From contig NC_073308.1 in NCBI RefSeq assembly GCF_027595985.1, forward strand, positions 18,188,005-18,252,004: DNA of 64,000 bases, read 5' to 3'. The position numbers were made by a program, and so were the translations under genes. The notes beneath the pieces were generated by a model. It made no database searches. It saw only the letters and a program-made list of their open reading frames with translations, and was not told where the DNA came from. This stretch comes from Sorex araneus (lineage: Eukaryota > Chordata > Mammalia > Eulipotyphla > Soricidae). Below are positions 20,761-32,700 of this stretch, one piece after another; within the stretch, counting starts at the first letter, position 1, and every line of letters begins with the position of its first letter.

Positions 20761-23700
20761 GTAAGGGCCGGGACGGCGCGCTGACCGCCCCGAGGCGCCG
20801 CCGGGCGAGTGCGGGAGCAGGGGTGAGCCCGCCGGCCGCCCGTGGGGCTCCCCCTGTCCCCGTGGCTGCGAGGGGCCGGGGCGCGGGGCCGGCGGGGAGT
20901 CCGGACGCCGCGGTGCTGGGGAAGCAGCGCTGTCTCCTGCAGGGCCGGAACCCGCCGTCCAGTGCTCGCGGGTGGACTGCCGGGGCAGTGGCGTGGCGGA
21001 GCGGATTGTGGCAAAAGCTGGAGGAGGGTAGGGGTGAGAAGTGGGGAAGGCGCGGAGCACGGCGGCCGAGTCGGCAGTGAGCTGGGGTTCACGGGGAGTG
21101 CAGCGAAGAGGGCCGAGAGGGTAGGTGCGTGCGTGCAGGTGACGCTCAGGGACCTGCCGGCGATTCATCGGGGTGCTCCTCGGAGCGGGTTGGATACAGT
21201 AGCAGAAGATAAGGCGCTCGCTGGGGCTGATGGAGGAAAGGAAAGGTATTATTGCTCGTGTGTGACCCTTCGCCCATCTGCCCCTCTGCACTGTCGTTGT
21301 GCTAGCTTCCCTCTTAGGAACTGCAGCCGACTGCTCTCCCGCCCCCTCCTTACACAGCCCCAAGTGCACTATTATGAATCCTTTCTACTACCTGAAACCC
21401 ACCTAAGAGCCATTCGTTATTTCGTTTTGGTTTGGGGGCCACACCAGCGGTGCTCAGGGCTGACTTCTGCATCTGCCGTCCGGGAACCGTATGTAGTGCG
21501 GGAATAAAGCCCAACTGGCCATGCATGCAAGACAAACGCTCTACCCCCTGTACTGTCTCTCAGGCCTCCCATTCATTCACTTAAAATAGATCGTGGGGCT
21601 AGAGAGATAATGCAGCTGGGAAGACCCTTGACTTAGATGTAGCCCTTTTAGGTTTGATCCGCCAGGACCCCCAAGCGCAGTCACGTATAAGACATGAGAA
21701 CAGCCAGATGTGCCTTAAAACCCCAAACTAAACAAGACAAGTAAAATATTTCATATCTCAGACCTGCTAGTGAATCTGCTCAGGAGGATTCAGTCACTGC
21801 CCCAACTGAATTGACATACCAAATGTTTGGCCTGTGTGATCCAGCTCTTGCGGCCATCCTCAGTCAGCTTGCTGCTCCCTGATCAGCAACCCTGGCTGGC
21901 AACGGTTTCCCTCTCCCCCCACCCAGACATTAAGCCTGCCCCTGGCAACCTTCATTTGAAACGTTAAACCTGTCCAGGTGCACTGGGGCCTTTGGAAAAC
22001 CCTTGAAAAACCCTTCAGGGCCTAACCTGTCTCCACCCCTCCCTTCTTTCACTCCCAGTCCAGAGACACCTCTCTGACCTCTCTAGCTGCCATGGCACCT
22101 GGACATTCTCGCAGCCTTCATGGATTCACTTGCTATTCTATTTTCTTATTTCTCAGCATTTTCCAAAACACCTCACATATTTGCCCTGTGTCTCTCCCAG
22201 CTGGAGTTATGTACAAAAAGAGGCTGTTCCTGGGAGCCCAAAAACACACAGCCAAAACACCATCTGCACTCCTATGTTCATTGCACAGCTGTTCACCATA
22301 GCCAGAATCTAGAAACAACCTGAGTGCCCAAGAACAGATGAATGGATAAAGAAACTAGCACATCTACACAATGGAATACTATGCAGCAGTCGGGAAAAAT
22401 GAAGTCATGAAATTTGCCTGTAAATGGATGGACATGGAGAGTATCATGCTAAGCGAAATGAGTCAGAAGGAGAGGGACAGATACAGAATGACTGCATTCA
22501 TTTGTGGTATATAAAAACTATGTAGTAGAAGACTAATACCCATGGCTAGGGAAAACAGGAGTTAGGAGGATATGTGTGGGGCTGAGGGTAGGTAAGATAG
22601 AGAAGAGACCAGTATGACAATAATAGCTGGGAATGATCACACTGGACAAGAACTGAGGGTTAAAAGTAGGTAAAGGGATAGTCTTGATAACATTTTGGTA
22701 TCAGTATTGCAAACCACAATGTTCAGAAGTGGGAAGGAGAGAGGAGGGGGGCAACAGGAGAAAAGCGCCTGCCATCGAGGCGGGGTAGGGGTGATGGGAG
22801 GGTCTTACCCTACAGGAGAGGACACTGGTGCTCAGAAATGTACGCTGGTGGAGGGATGGGTTTGGAATACAGTGTGACTGAAACCCAATCACGATCTGCT
22901 TTGTAAGGATATATCTCACAGTGATTCAATACAAAAGTTAAAAAAAAAATGGCTGTTCTAGTCCATGCATGTAAAAACACTGCCTGTTTCATGGTGGATC
23001 CTTCTTGGGTATTTAGGAGAGTAAGTGGATGAACCCAGGTTTCCAGGACAAAAAGGAAACTTGTCATTAAGCTCCTGCACTGGCCCGATGATTAGAGGCC
23101 TCAGCTCTTCTCAGAGAAGTTGAGAGAAACTGTTGAGCAGGGTTTACAACTTGTGGTTTTGATTTTCTTCAACTCAGTACTTTAGTTTCATGATTCCCAA
23201 ACTCATTCGGCTTTCCACCCCCTTTTCAGAAAACATACCACTCAGAAAAATATATGGGGCTGGAGTGATACTACAGTGGGAAGGACATTTGCCTTGAACG
23301 CGCTGAGTCAGGCTCAATTCCCATGATGGAAGAGAACTTCTTGCCCTTCTCTACCTTCTTTTCCCCCATGGCACCCGCTCTGGCTTTGCTTAGACACCTT
23401 TTCGTCCAACTAGAGTCAGAAGCCCAGGAGGGCCCTGATATTTGTAGTCTATGGGTGAGTATGTGGTTGTGTGTCTCTGTGCATGTGGTTCCCACATGGT
23501 TCTTGGAGCACCATAAGGAGTGATTGCTGAGTGCAGAGTCAGGAGTAATCCTTGAGCATCACCGGGAGTGGCCCAACAGGCCCAAAAAAATTTTTTTTAG
23601 AGAAAGAAAAATACAGGCCCCTTCCCACATGTAACTCCTCCCATGCAGTTGTACCACCAGTTTGAAATGAGTTGGTGATTGTAAAGCCCTTGGTGTATGA

Positions 23701-26700
23701 CTCAGGGCATCTGCTCCTAAGTATTAACAGTAATGGTTGTGGTCACCTTCTACCCTCCAAAATGAAGTCCCATTGCTTTGTTGCCATGTAAGCCTCCTGT
23801 CCTTCGGTAGTGGGGACACTTTCCAGAAAAAGAGGTTCTAATTTCCCCAGGCAGCCTTTCAGGGTAACTCTGGCATTTGTATTTTTTTATTTTTATTTTT
23901 TGCCTCTCTGGGTCACACAGGCCATGCTCAGAGGTTACTCCTGGCTCTGCACCCAGGAACTACTTCTGGTGGTGCTTGGGGGAACCATATGGGATGCCAG
24001 GGATCGAACTGGGGTCACCTACGTACAAGGAAAACTCCCTCCCCACTGTACTGTTGTTCTGGCCCCTGGCATTTGTATTTCACATATTTCACACATGAGA
24101 AAAGAAGCTGTGTTGTTAGTGTTCATCTAGAACAGTGGGCCTTAGCTGCAGGTCTGTGTAGGGGGGCAGGCTGAAGGCAGGAAGAAGATGGGTCTGTCAT
24201 CAGGGAGAGGAAGGCCCTTAAGTCCATGGAGGCAGAGAGGTTGCTCCTGCTCTATCACTCTTTTTTCTTTCTTTCTTTTTTTTCTTTTCGGGTCACATCT
24301 GGCTCTGCACTCAGGAATCACCCCTGGCGGTGCTCAGGGAACCATATGGGATGCTGGGAATTGAACCCGGGTCGGCCGCGTGCAAGGCAAACACCCTACC
24401 CGCTGTGCTATTGCTCCAGCCCCTGCTCTGTCACTCTTGCTGTCGAATCCCACCGCTTCACCACGTATGCGAGGGGAAGGTCAGGATGAGGGGGAGTGAT
24501 CCTCACAGCTGGTGGTCATCCGCTGTGTTGCTCCACAGACCCTTAAGGCTTCTGTTGGCAACAGTGAGTCCCTTCCGTTTCCTTGTGTGAGTCCAGGAAG
24601 GCTGAGGAAGGGTGTGTGAGAGCTGTAGAAGTTCGCTCCCCCAGACATGATCAGACTGGGTCATACTGGGACTCCTCGCCCTTCCGATTGCTCGGGACTT
24701 CTCTGTGGCTCTCGGGCCCCCCGGCCCTTTCTCTCCGACTGCATCACAGTGCAGATTAATGACAGAGGGGTTTTCTGATTTGCTGCTTTCTGTACTATAG
24801 GCCTGTTCATTATAAAGATGAAACATTCACATTTGGTGTAACTCAGGATTTGCTGTTGACTCTTGGAAATTGCTTTTAATTGCTGGTCCAGTCAGTGGTT
24901 TCTGAAAAGGTGACCCTTGGAAGTCATGTTTGTGTGTATGTGGCCTTGGCAGAACTGCTGAGTACCCGAGTATCCATGAAGATACATACTCTTCATGATG
25001 TATCCTGAAGAGTCCCGGAGGTAAGAAGACTGATTTTGGCTTCAGACACACAAGGAGTCAGTGTGCAAATTGCAGGTGTGGGTAATGACTTCATTTTGAT
25101 TTGAGTTTGATCATCAAAATCGATAGGGTTGTCAGTCAGGTGATAAGTACTGGCTGGTTCCTGGAGCCGTGATGATTTCCCATTCCTCATGGTTGTGCCC
25201 ATGCGACTATAAGCTAGTACTTAGGAATCATAACCATGTTTTCTTGAATTGTTCTGGTCACATGTGAAAAATGGCTGTAGGCTTCCAATACCTAGTAGGT
25301 CCTGGGAGCTAACCCTTCATTTCTGATGAACTACAAAGCTGTGGGGCATCCTCGCTTCGCAGATAAATGTGCTTTTCATTAAACTGCAGCTCAGAGTCTC
25401 CACTTATCACTTCCCTTCCCTAGCCGGGAGCTTGCATAGTCCCACGCAGGCGACAGGCTGCTTCCAGCTTCATCTGCTCTGGGCTCTTCTGGGCTATGTG
25501 ATCACATCTGGCTCTGTCCCCAGTAGCATTTCTATGCTTCCATTTCATTTTCAGTTACTTTCATGGAAACCTATGATGACGTCATAGTTTTTTAAAGGAA
25601 AGGAAAGTAGTAAAGCATTGATTTGGAATTGTCTGAATGTGGTAGTAATTGTCTAGAAAGTAACGTTGTGTGAGCAGGAGTGATTTATGGCTGAGAAGGG
25701 GAGCATAGTTTCCTAAAGGTCTTAATTGCTAAGGGGCCATCAAAATGAGGACGTGGAAAGGGCTGTTCTGGTACACTGAGACTTAGCTCAAAATGGTTTT
25801 TTAAATTTCAGGCTTGATTAAGTGACGGTTTTTTGTGTCTGTTTAGTACGTGTCATGTCGTAGTTTTCATAATTGAATCTGGTTCAGAGCTTTGCAGGCC
25901 CTCAGGAGTCAGACAGTAGTTTTGATTTGCCCTGTTAATTCAATTTTGAGTTTAACTTTTTTAAGCTTTTGAGGTGTAAATAGAAGATAGCCAGTTCATT
26001 GGACTGTTGTGAGGTTTAAATGGTACTGCATAAAGGTGCATAAAGGTTTACCCAAGTTGCTACAATTTCAGTCACCTGAGTATTTAGAAAGGTTGATTCC
26101 TTTTAAGTCCTGGTTCCCATGCCTTTGGGATTCTTCTGCCCTGGAGTGTTGGTGACAATTTTAATTTTCATATAGAGCATTGACTCGGGTCTAAGATATT
26201 TGGGTTTCTTGATGGAGTACCCCCTCTCCCCATCTCTTCATTGAATCTTTCCTTGTGTCCTTGTCTCCTCATTCTGACTCTTCTTTGCCCTTTTAGGAGC
26301 AACTTGAACATTGTCTTTGTGAAAGCCATCCCAGGGGGCTGGTGTACAGCAGGGGGGAGCAGATGGTCTGGGTACCCGCTGTGCACCACCAGGAGTGATC
26401 TCCCGAGTGCAGAGCCAGGTGTGGCCCCCAAACAAATAGTGAAAGACCCCCAGTCATTTGTTCCTTGTTATTTGTTCTCTTAGAAAAACGTTTAAGATGC
26501 TTGTGCAGCCAGTTCAGCGATGTTCCTGACCTTGGTGTACTTTTTCCCTTCTTGAGGGAGAGCCGAGTGTAGGCTTCCCACATCATCGTCAGGAGCACGC
26601 AGTGAATGGTGAAGGGCTCCGAGCTCTCCCAAAGCCCTGCCCCAGGGTGAAGGCAAGGAGCCCCCTTTTCTGACGGAAGCAGACAGTGCTGGGACAGGTG

Positions 26701-29700
26701 TTTGGCGGCGGCAGTGGCCGAGGAGGAAGGAGTGGGCACCGATCTTTCGGGAGTTGGTGGGGCGAGGGCAGTGTATGAAACAGGTTCATCCTGCAGCCTC
26801 TTTTCCGGTGCCCTGTGCTTCTGGGGTCTGTAGCTGGGTGCGGAGGTGACCCAGCATGTGAGCAGCCCCCGAAGGAAAGCAAGCCTCTGGTCTGGTTTGG
26901 AAGGAAGGAAGAACTAGCTGGAGGGGGTCCAGAGGGGCAAGAAGCCCCAGGCTGCCTGTGTCTCCCTGGACACCGAGCAGGCTGCAGCATGCAAGGCACT
27001 TCCTGGGACGAACACTAGATGTCAGTGTTGTCCTTTCCCATCTGACCAGGAGCCGCGGACTTCTCAGTGTCCCTCCATGCCCCATGTGCTTCCCTGACGC
27101 TAGCTCCTGGGCCACCGGGCTGCCTTCCATTTCGGTGCCTGTTAGAAGTGCTTTTCAGAGAATCGTGTGTGCAGTTAGTGTCTGGGCAGGGCTTCTGACT
27201 CAGGAGTAAGCCTTACCCGCTTGAACTGCGCTGTCCAGCTGCTGCCACCCCACGCCCTGCTTCCAGACACTTTGCAGGAGGGGAGAATTGTGTTCCTTTG
27301 GAATCAGGGATGTAATGTTTGATATGCTGCTAATGCTACTAGCTTTTATTGGGTAAGATTGGAGTGAATTTTTTCACACTGTGGGCAGGAATGTGGTTCA
27401 TGTACTGACTGTATTTGCACACCAGACCTGCTCCTGAGCCGTTACGCTATCTCTGGCTTGTGAATTTCTATTTAAGCAGTGTTTTTGTTGTTTTTTACAG
27501 AACAGACAGCCTTTCAGGGCAGTAGACTATTTTTCTCAGTATTTTCTTTAATATTTTTTGTATCAGCTCTGAGCATCTTGGTACTCAGGGTCACTTCTGG
27601 CAGTGCTCATGGCACTGTATGTGTTTGTTTTTAAACCAGTCCTGGCTTGTGGATATGCTAGATCCCCTCACCCCCCATGGTCCTTGTCAGTACACGTCAC
27701 CAGCCACCTCAAAGTAGGCTTGTTTGGGACCTTGGCTATATCTCTGCCGCCTGCTCTGAGCGTCCTCCTCTGAGCATGCCTGGGCCAGCTCTTCCAGGGC
27801 CGGTGTGGTGGGAGGGGGCGCTCAGTCCCTGCAGCTGTGGAGTCAGGAAAGGCGGTCTTGTAGGACTGAAGGTAGATGGGGAACTATTTGCTCTGTGCAG
27901 GATTCGGGGCGAGGGGGGGGCGGTGGCCAGGGTCTCGGTAATCCTGGGGGCTGCAAGTTTGACTTCCTGCTCCTAGATCCTGTCGGAAGGAAAGAGGATC
28001 CCCTTCCTTCTGATGATGAAGCAGTCGAGGCCGACAACGAGGAGGAGTCTGAGCCGCAGGCTGCCAGCAGCCTTGACAGTTCTGCAGAGAGCACCCTGGG
28101 AGCCAGTGGGGGCTGGGCAGACGCCATGGCCAAGATTCTTAACAGGAAAATTCCTAAAAGCAAAGCCACCATTCTGGTCAAAAACAAAGAGCTGGAGAAA
28201 GAAAAAGAGAAGTTAAAGCAAGAGAGACTGGAGAGAAGAGCGCAGGTGAGCCTCCACTCGGGCCCAGCAGGCGGGAGCCCAACTCCTGCCCCGCCCTGCC
28301 CCCAGCACCCCGCACCCTCTGCTCAGGAGATGTCCCGCTTCTGTGGAGGGTGGGTGACCACGGGGAAGGTCGGAGAGCTGGTCGACTCCCTTGGCTGTGC
28401 TGATGTTCTAATCATCCAAGTGGCCAGAGGGAGGTATCAGCCCTCTTATTTATGTACTATGTATTTAATATATTTTTATTGAAGCACTGCGAGATAGACC
28501 TTTTCAAAGCTTTACAGAGTTGTTCATGATTAGGTTACAGTCATACAGTGTCCCAGCACCCATTCCTCCAGTGTACATTTCCCAGGACCAGTATCCCCAG
28601 GTTACTCCCTTCAACCCTCCTGCCTCTATGACAGGCACCCCTCTCTCCCTTTCTCTCTTTCCCTCCCTCCCTCTTGCTCTTCCCCTCCCTCCCTCTCTCC
28701 CTCTCCCTCTCCCTCTCCCTCTCCCTCCCTCCCTCCCTCCCTCCCTCCCTCCCTCCCTCCCTCTCTCTCCCTTTCTCTCTCTCTTTCCCTCCCTCCCTCT
28801 TTCCCTCCCTCTCTCTTTCCTTCCCTCCCTCCGTGTCTCTCTCTCTCTCTCTCTTTCTCTTTCTCCCTCCCTCCCTCTTTGTACTTTTGCTTTGTGATCT
28901 GAAATACAGATACTGAAAGGTTATCGTGTATATCCCTTTACCTACTTCAACACTCAGTTCTTGTCCAGGGTGATCATTTCCAACTATTATTGCATGCTGG
29001 TCCCTTTCTATCTTACCTACCCTCACCCCACACACAGTTGTGGTTGGTTCCAACCACTGACCGGTCCTCCTAGTCCTTTTTTTCCTCTGGCCATGATATT
29101 AGTCTTTTATTACATATTTTTTTATATACCACAGGTGAATGGAGTTGTTCTATATCTGTCCCTGTCCTTCGGGCTCATTTCATTCAGCACGATACTCTCC
29201 ATGTCCATCTGTTTATAGGAAAATTTCATGACTTCCTTTTTACTAGCAGCTGAAATACTACGGTATTCCATTGTGTAGATATGCCATATTTTTTTTATCC
29301 TGTTGTCTGTTCTCAGCATCAGCCCTTTTAAAGTCAAGACTTTCTGGGTCATGATTTTTTTTTTTTCCGGTTGAGTTCAATATAATGATAATTTGGTTGG
29401 ATTATGAACTTTTAGGATCATTGTCATTGTTTTTTTGCTAACAATCTATTCATAATGTAAACTTTAAAGGTAATATCGGGTTGACTATAGTTCTGAATAC
29501 CAGTGATATAATTGCTAAATAGTACGTACAATAATAAGGTTTTTTAATACTTGGTGCTTTTTTAAGTGAAGTATTTTTACATCTAAATATTTAGTTTATA
29601 TACATAAATATATATAATTTATATATATAAACAAAATATGTGTGTGTGTGTATATATATGCATATATATATAGAGAGAGAGAGAGAGAGAGTTAGTTTTG

Positions 29701-32700
29701 GGGCCACATCACAGTGGCCTCAGGGCTTACTCCCGGCTCTGCACTCAGGGATCACTCCTGGCAGGACTCAGGGACCAACCATATGCTAGTTGTCAGACCC
29801 AGAGTGGCTGCATGCAAGTAAGTACCCTGCCAGCCACATATACTCCCCTGCATCCCCCTTGCTCCTGAGGCAATGTTTTTAAAGAAAAATAACTTTCTAC
29901 AACCATACATTGTAAGAGTGCTGATTTCCAGAAATTACTTAATAGGTAGTAATAGAAGAGTAGATTTGAACTGGCATATAATTCCTTTTAAGTTCATCAG
30001 CCCCTTCTGCTTCCAAATGAATGTTTTCTTTATCCTGAATGCTGGTTGCTTGGAAAGGCTCTGTGAAGATAGAACTCCAAGCCTGCCTTTTAGAAACAAA
30101 ATGCACTCTATTATTATGCACTTACCATGCTTCATTTAAGATAAATTTTGTCTCTGAATCTTACTGATAGCTTTCAACTGAAAATTTGAATCTTTGTTTA
30201 TTATCTGGCAAAAGCTAGCACAGGCTTTAAAGATATTAGAAGCCTTCCTTCTAATGCTAGTTTTTTGGTGAGGAAGAATAACATCTTGGCACACAAGGAG
30301 TGAGCGCCTGACTACCGTTGACTGATGCTCAGTGCGGGAGAAGATCCTCGCATGTACTGCGGGACCACGCGGTACTCGTGTTGGCTGAGGCTAGGGCACA
30401 CCACTGCGCCTGCTGTGCTTCAGTGAGTCTGTGGAAATCGGCCTTATTGTTGCCATGCTTAAGCATGAAGAGCTTCTGCACTCTCGGGGCTTGTTTGCTA
30501 ATCTGGGTATAAAAATACATTTCCGGGGCCCAGGCATAGTACAGTAGGTGGGGCTCTCGCCTTGCATGCAGCAGACTAGGTTTTGGTCCCTAGCATCCCA
30601 TATGGTCCCTCGAGCAACGCCAAGAGTGATTACTGAGTGCAGTCAGGAGTAACTCCTGAACATTGCCAAGAGTGACCCTAAAACAAAACAAAAACCAACT
30701 TTGCAGAGTTAAATGCTTCCGGGCTCGGGACTAGGGTGCCTGCTGTCTGGGTTTCCAGCTGTCCACAGCCACACTTGCGGGGAGTCTTATTTCAGAGTGA
30801 GAGCAGTTCAGTTTTCCTTTGCTTAGGCATTTTCTGGTGGGTGATTGGAGAGGAGAGGGAGGAGAGATGCTGGAGAGACCCATCCCCTCGGGGCTGGTGG
30901 GTACTGGGGAAGCTGCTGAGCCCGCTGCCTGAGGCAGGCACGGCTCTGAGCCTGCAGAGTCCGGGGCCGTGTGAGGGGTAGCATGTTGCCTCCCGCTCCC
31001 CTCTGCCTTAGAATAGCCCGTCAGCTTGCAGTAGCTTGGGGCTGACCGCGGGGAGAGCGGGAGCTGAGGTCAGTTTTGCAGACAGAAACTTGGTCACTGT
31101 ATGAAGAGGCACTCTGCATCCAAGGCTGCTCTTGGAGAAGCTGATGGAAGTTTCTATAAGGAGAAGCAGTGCTTAATCCTGTGGTTACCAGAGAGGCAGT
31201 GGCGTGGCTTCCCCAGGCAGCCTCTTAGCTGGAGGTAGTGTGGGTGCATGCGTGGGGTTTTTCCCCTGAGCACTCAGCTGCTGGCAGCCCTCCAGGCCCA
31301 GCTCCCCGAGCCTGACAGCTGCCCACTCGGTGCCTTGTGCATGACGCCGAGTGCTGACCGCAGGCTCCCCGTGCTGGACCCCTCAGAGCCGGGTGGTTTT
31401 CACATTCCCCCTGACACGCTTAAGCCCAGATGATTGATTACCTTTGTCCTTTCACAGAGTATCATATCAAAGTCTACTGCACTTTCAAAAAGGCCTAATA
31501 CTCTTTCACATCTTACTGTTTATAACACAGCTTGACAAGAAGCGGGAATGGGAAATGATGTGCAGAGTCAAGCCAGATGTCGTCAAAGACAAAGAAACCG
31601 AGAGAAATCTTCAGAGGATCGCAACGAGGTGAGACGGCGAGCCGGCGCTTTGCGAGAAGCGCTGCGAGCTTGGATGGGCGCCTCTCCTGATGAGTCTGGG
31701 GTCCCACGCAAGCCCTCTCTCAGCCAGGTGCTCGATGCCCGCTCCGGTCTATTGCGTGCCGAACCCAACCCAGGATCCTGCTGCTCTCACGTGAATAGAC
31801 AAAGAAAGTGGGCGTTCGGCTCCGCTCTGTCTCCAGGGCTCTGGTTTCTGACTGTCCTGAGAACAGCCCGAGTGGACCTTTCTGCAGCATTTCTTTTATG
31901 CTGCTTCGTTAGCGGCCTGCATGGTTCTTCCTCTTCCAGTGCAGTAGTTTCCTGGTGTAGTACCTCGTTCTGGGAAGCAGTTTGTGCTGTCCATAGCTTT
32001 TGCTCTTCCTCATGGCTCTCCTGACCCCGAGTGTGTGCGGGATGACTTGGGTGACCAAGGCTGAGCAGGAGCTGCGGGTTGCTGGGTGTTCCTTGGCCTC
32101 GCCTGCGTCCTGTCAGAATGACAGTCTTAAAGGCAGAGGCGCCTGGAACCCGAGGGATACATGGGGTTCTAGGTGCTTTGCACATGGCTGAGCCTGTTTC
32201 AATCCCTGGCACTACATAGAGTTGTCCAGGCCCTACCAGAATCTCTTGAGTTCAGGGCCAGGAGTAAGCCCTGAGTGAGCGCTGCAGGATATGGGCCCTG
32301 CGCCCTCATAAAAAAGGAGGAAAAAAACAAGCCCCAAAGAGTGGTTATATGCAGAGTAGGATTCCGTTCACCTCAAGTTCTTTCTGTGATCTAGTGTCTG
32401 AAAGTGGACAGCTGCTGGGTTCAGGCTGGCACCAGTCCTGCCTCCCGCGGTGTGCCCAGGCCTGCTGCTTGGTGCCTCTGTCGCTGTCCCTGTAAGGAGA
32501 GGAGCACAGTGCACCTCTCCGAGAGGGCAGAGCTGGCACCTGGGGTGAGCACCACAAGACACCTCCTTTGCCTCACCTGGGCTCAGACTCTGTCTAAGCT
32601 GGTTTCTTGGATATTGGTAGAAGGGGAGACGGGACTCTGAGTCGGGGACAGCGGGCTTCACTGCAGCAGCCGAGGCCGAGCGTCCTGTGAGGCGGGAGGG

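Larger units (their letters stand above)
20430..21080. promoter_or_regulatory. RRP15: CpG island promoter of RRP15
   Basis: A sharp rise in G+C and CpG begins near 20430 and fades past about 21080, spanning the presumed transcription start, exon 1 and the start of intron 1. Visible motifs: ETS-type CCGGAAGT at 20507-20514, ACTTCCGG at 20600-20607, and a YY1-type AACATGGCGGC at 20613-20623 overlapping the start codon. This is a common layout for ribosome-biogenesis and other housekeeping genes. The exact start site cannot be read from sequence alone. Confidence 0.8.
20761..27976 (+). other. RRP15: RRP15 intron 1
   Basis: 7.2 kb, GT-AG. Apart from the repeats listed separately it holds GC-rich DNA at its 5' end and roughly 2 kb (24440-26300) with no clear young repeat. 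No internal gene seen. The many short frames between 26240 and 27210 are shadows of G+C-rich sequence. Confidence 0.9.
28246..31530 (+). other. RRP15: RRP15 intron 2
   Basis: 3.3 kb, mostly a reverse L1 3' end with an expanded CT tract, a compound TA/GT/GA repeat and two SINEs. 29860-30520 and 30705-31500 show no gene or clear repeat. Confidence 0.9.

Noticed and set aside
20341-21507. Frames of 342, 221 and about 150 codons over the RRP15 CpG island
   Set aside because: Same cause: stop-poor CpG island. Only the frame at 20616 continues into RRP15 exon 2 by a proper splice junction.
27805-27976. Upstream extension of the RRP15 exon 2 frame
   Set aside because: The frame is open upstream of the acceptor by chance; the CTCCTAG acceptor at 27976 joins exon 1 in phase and gives the RRP15-like product.
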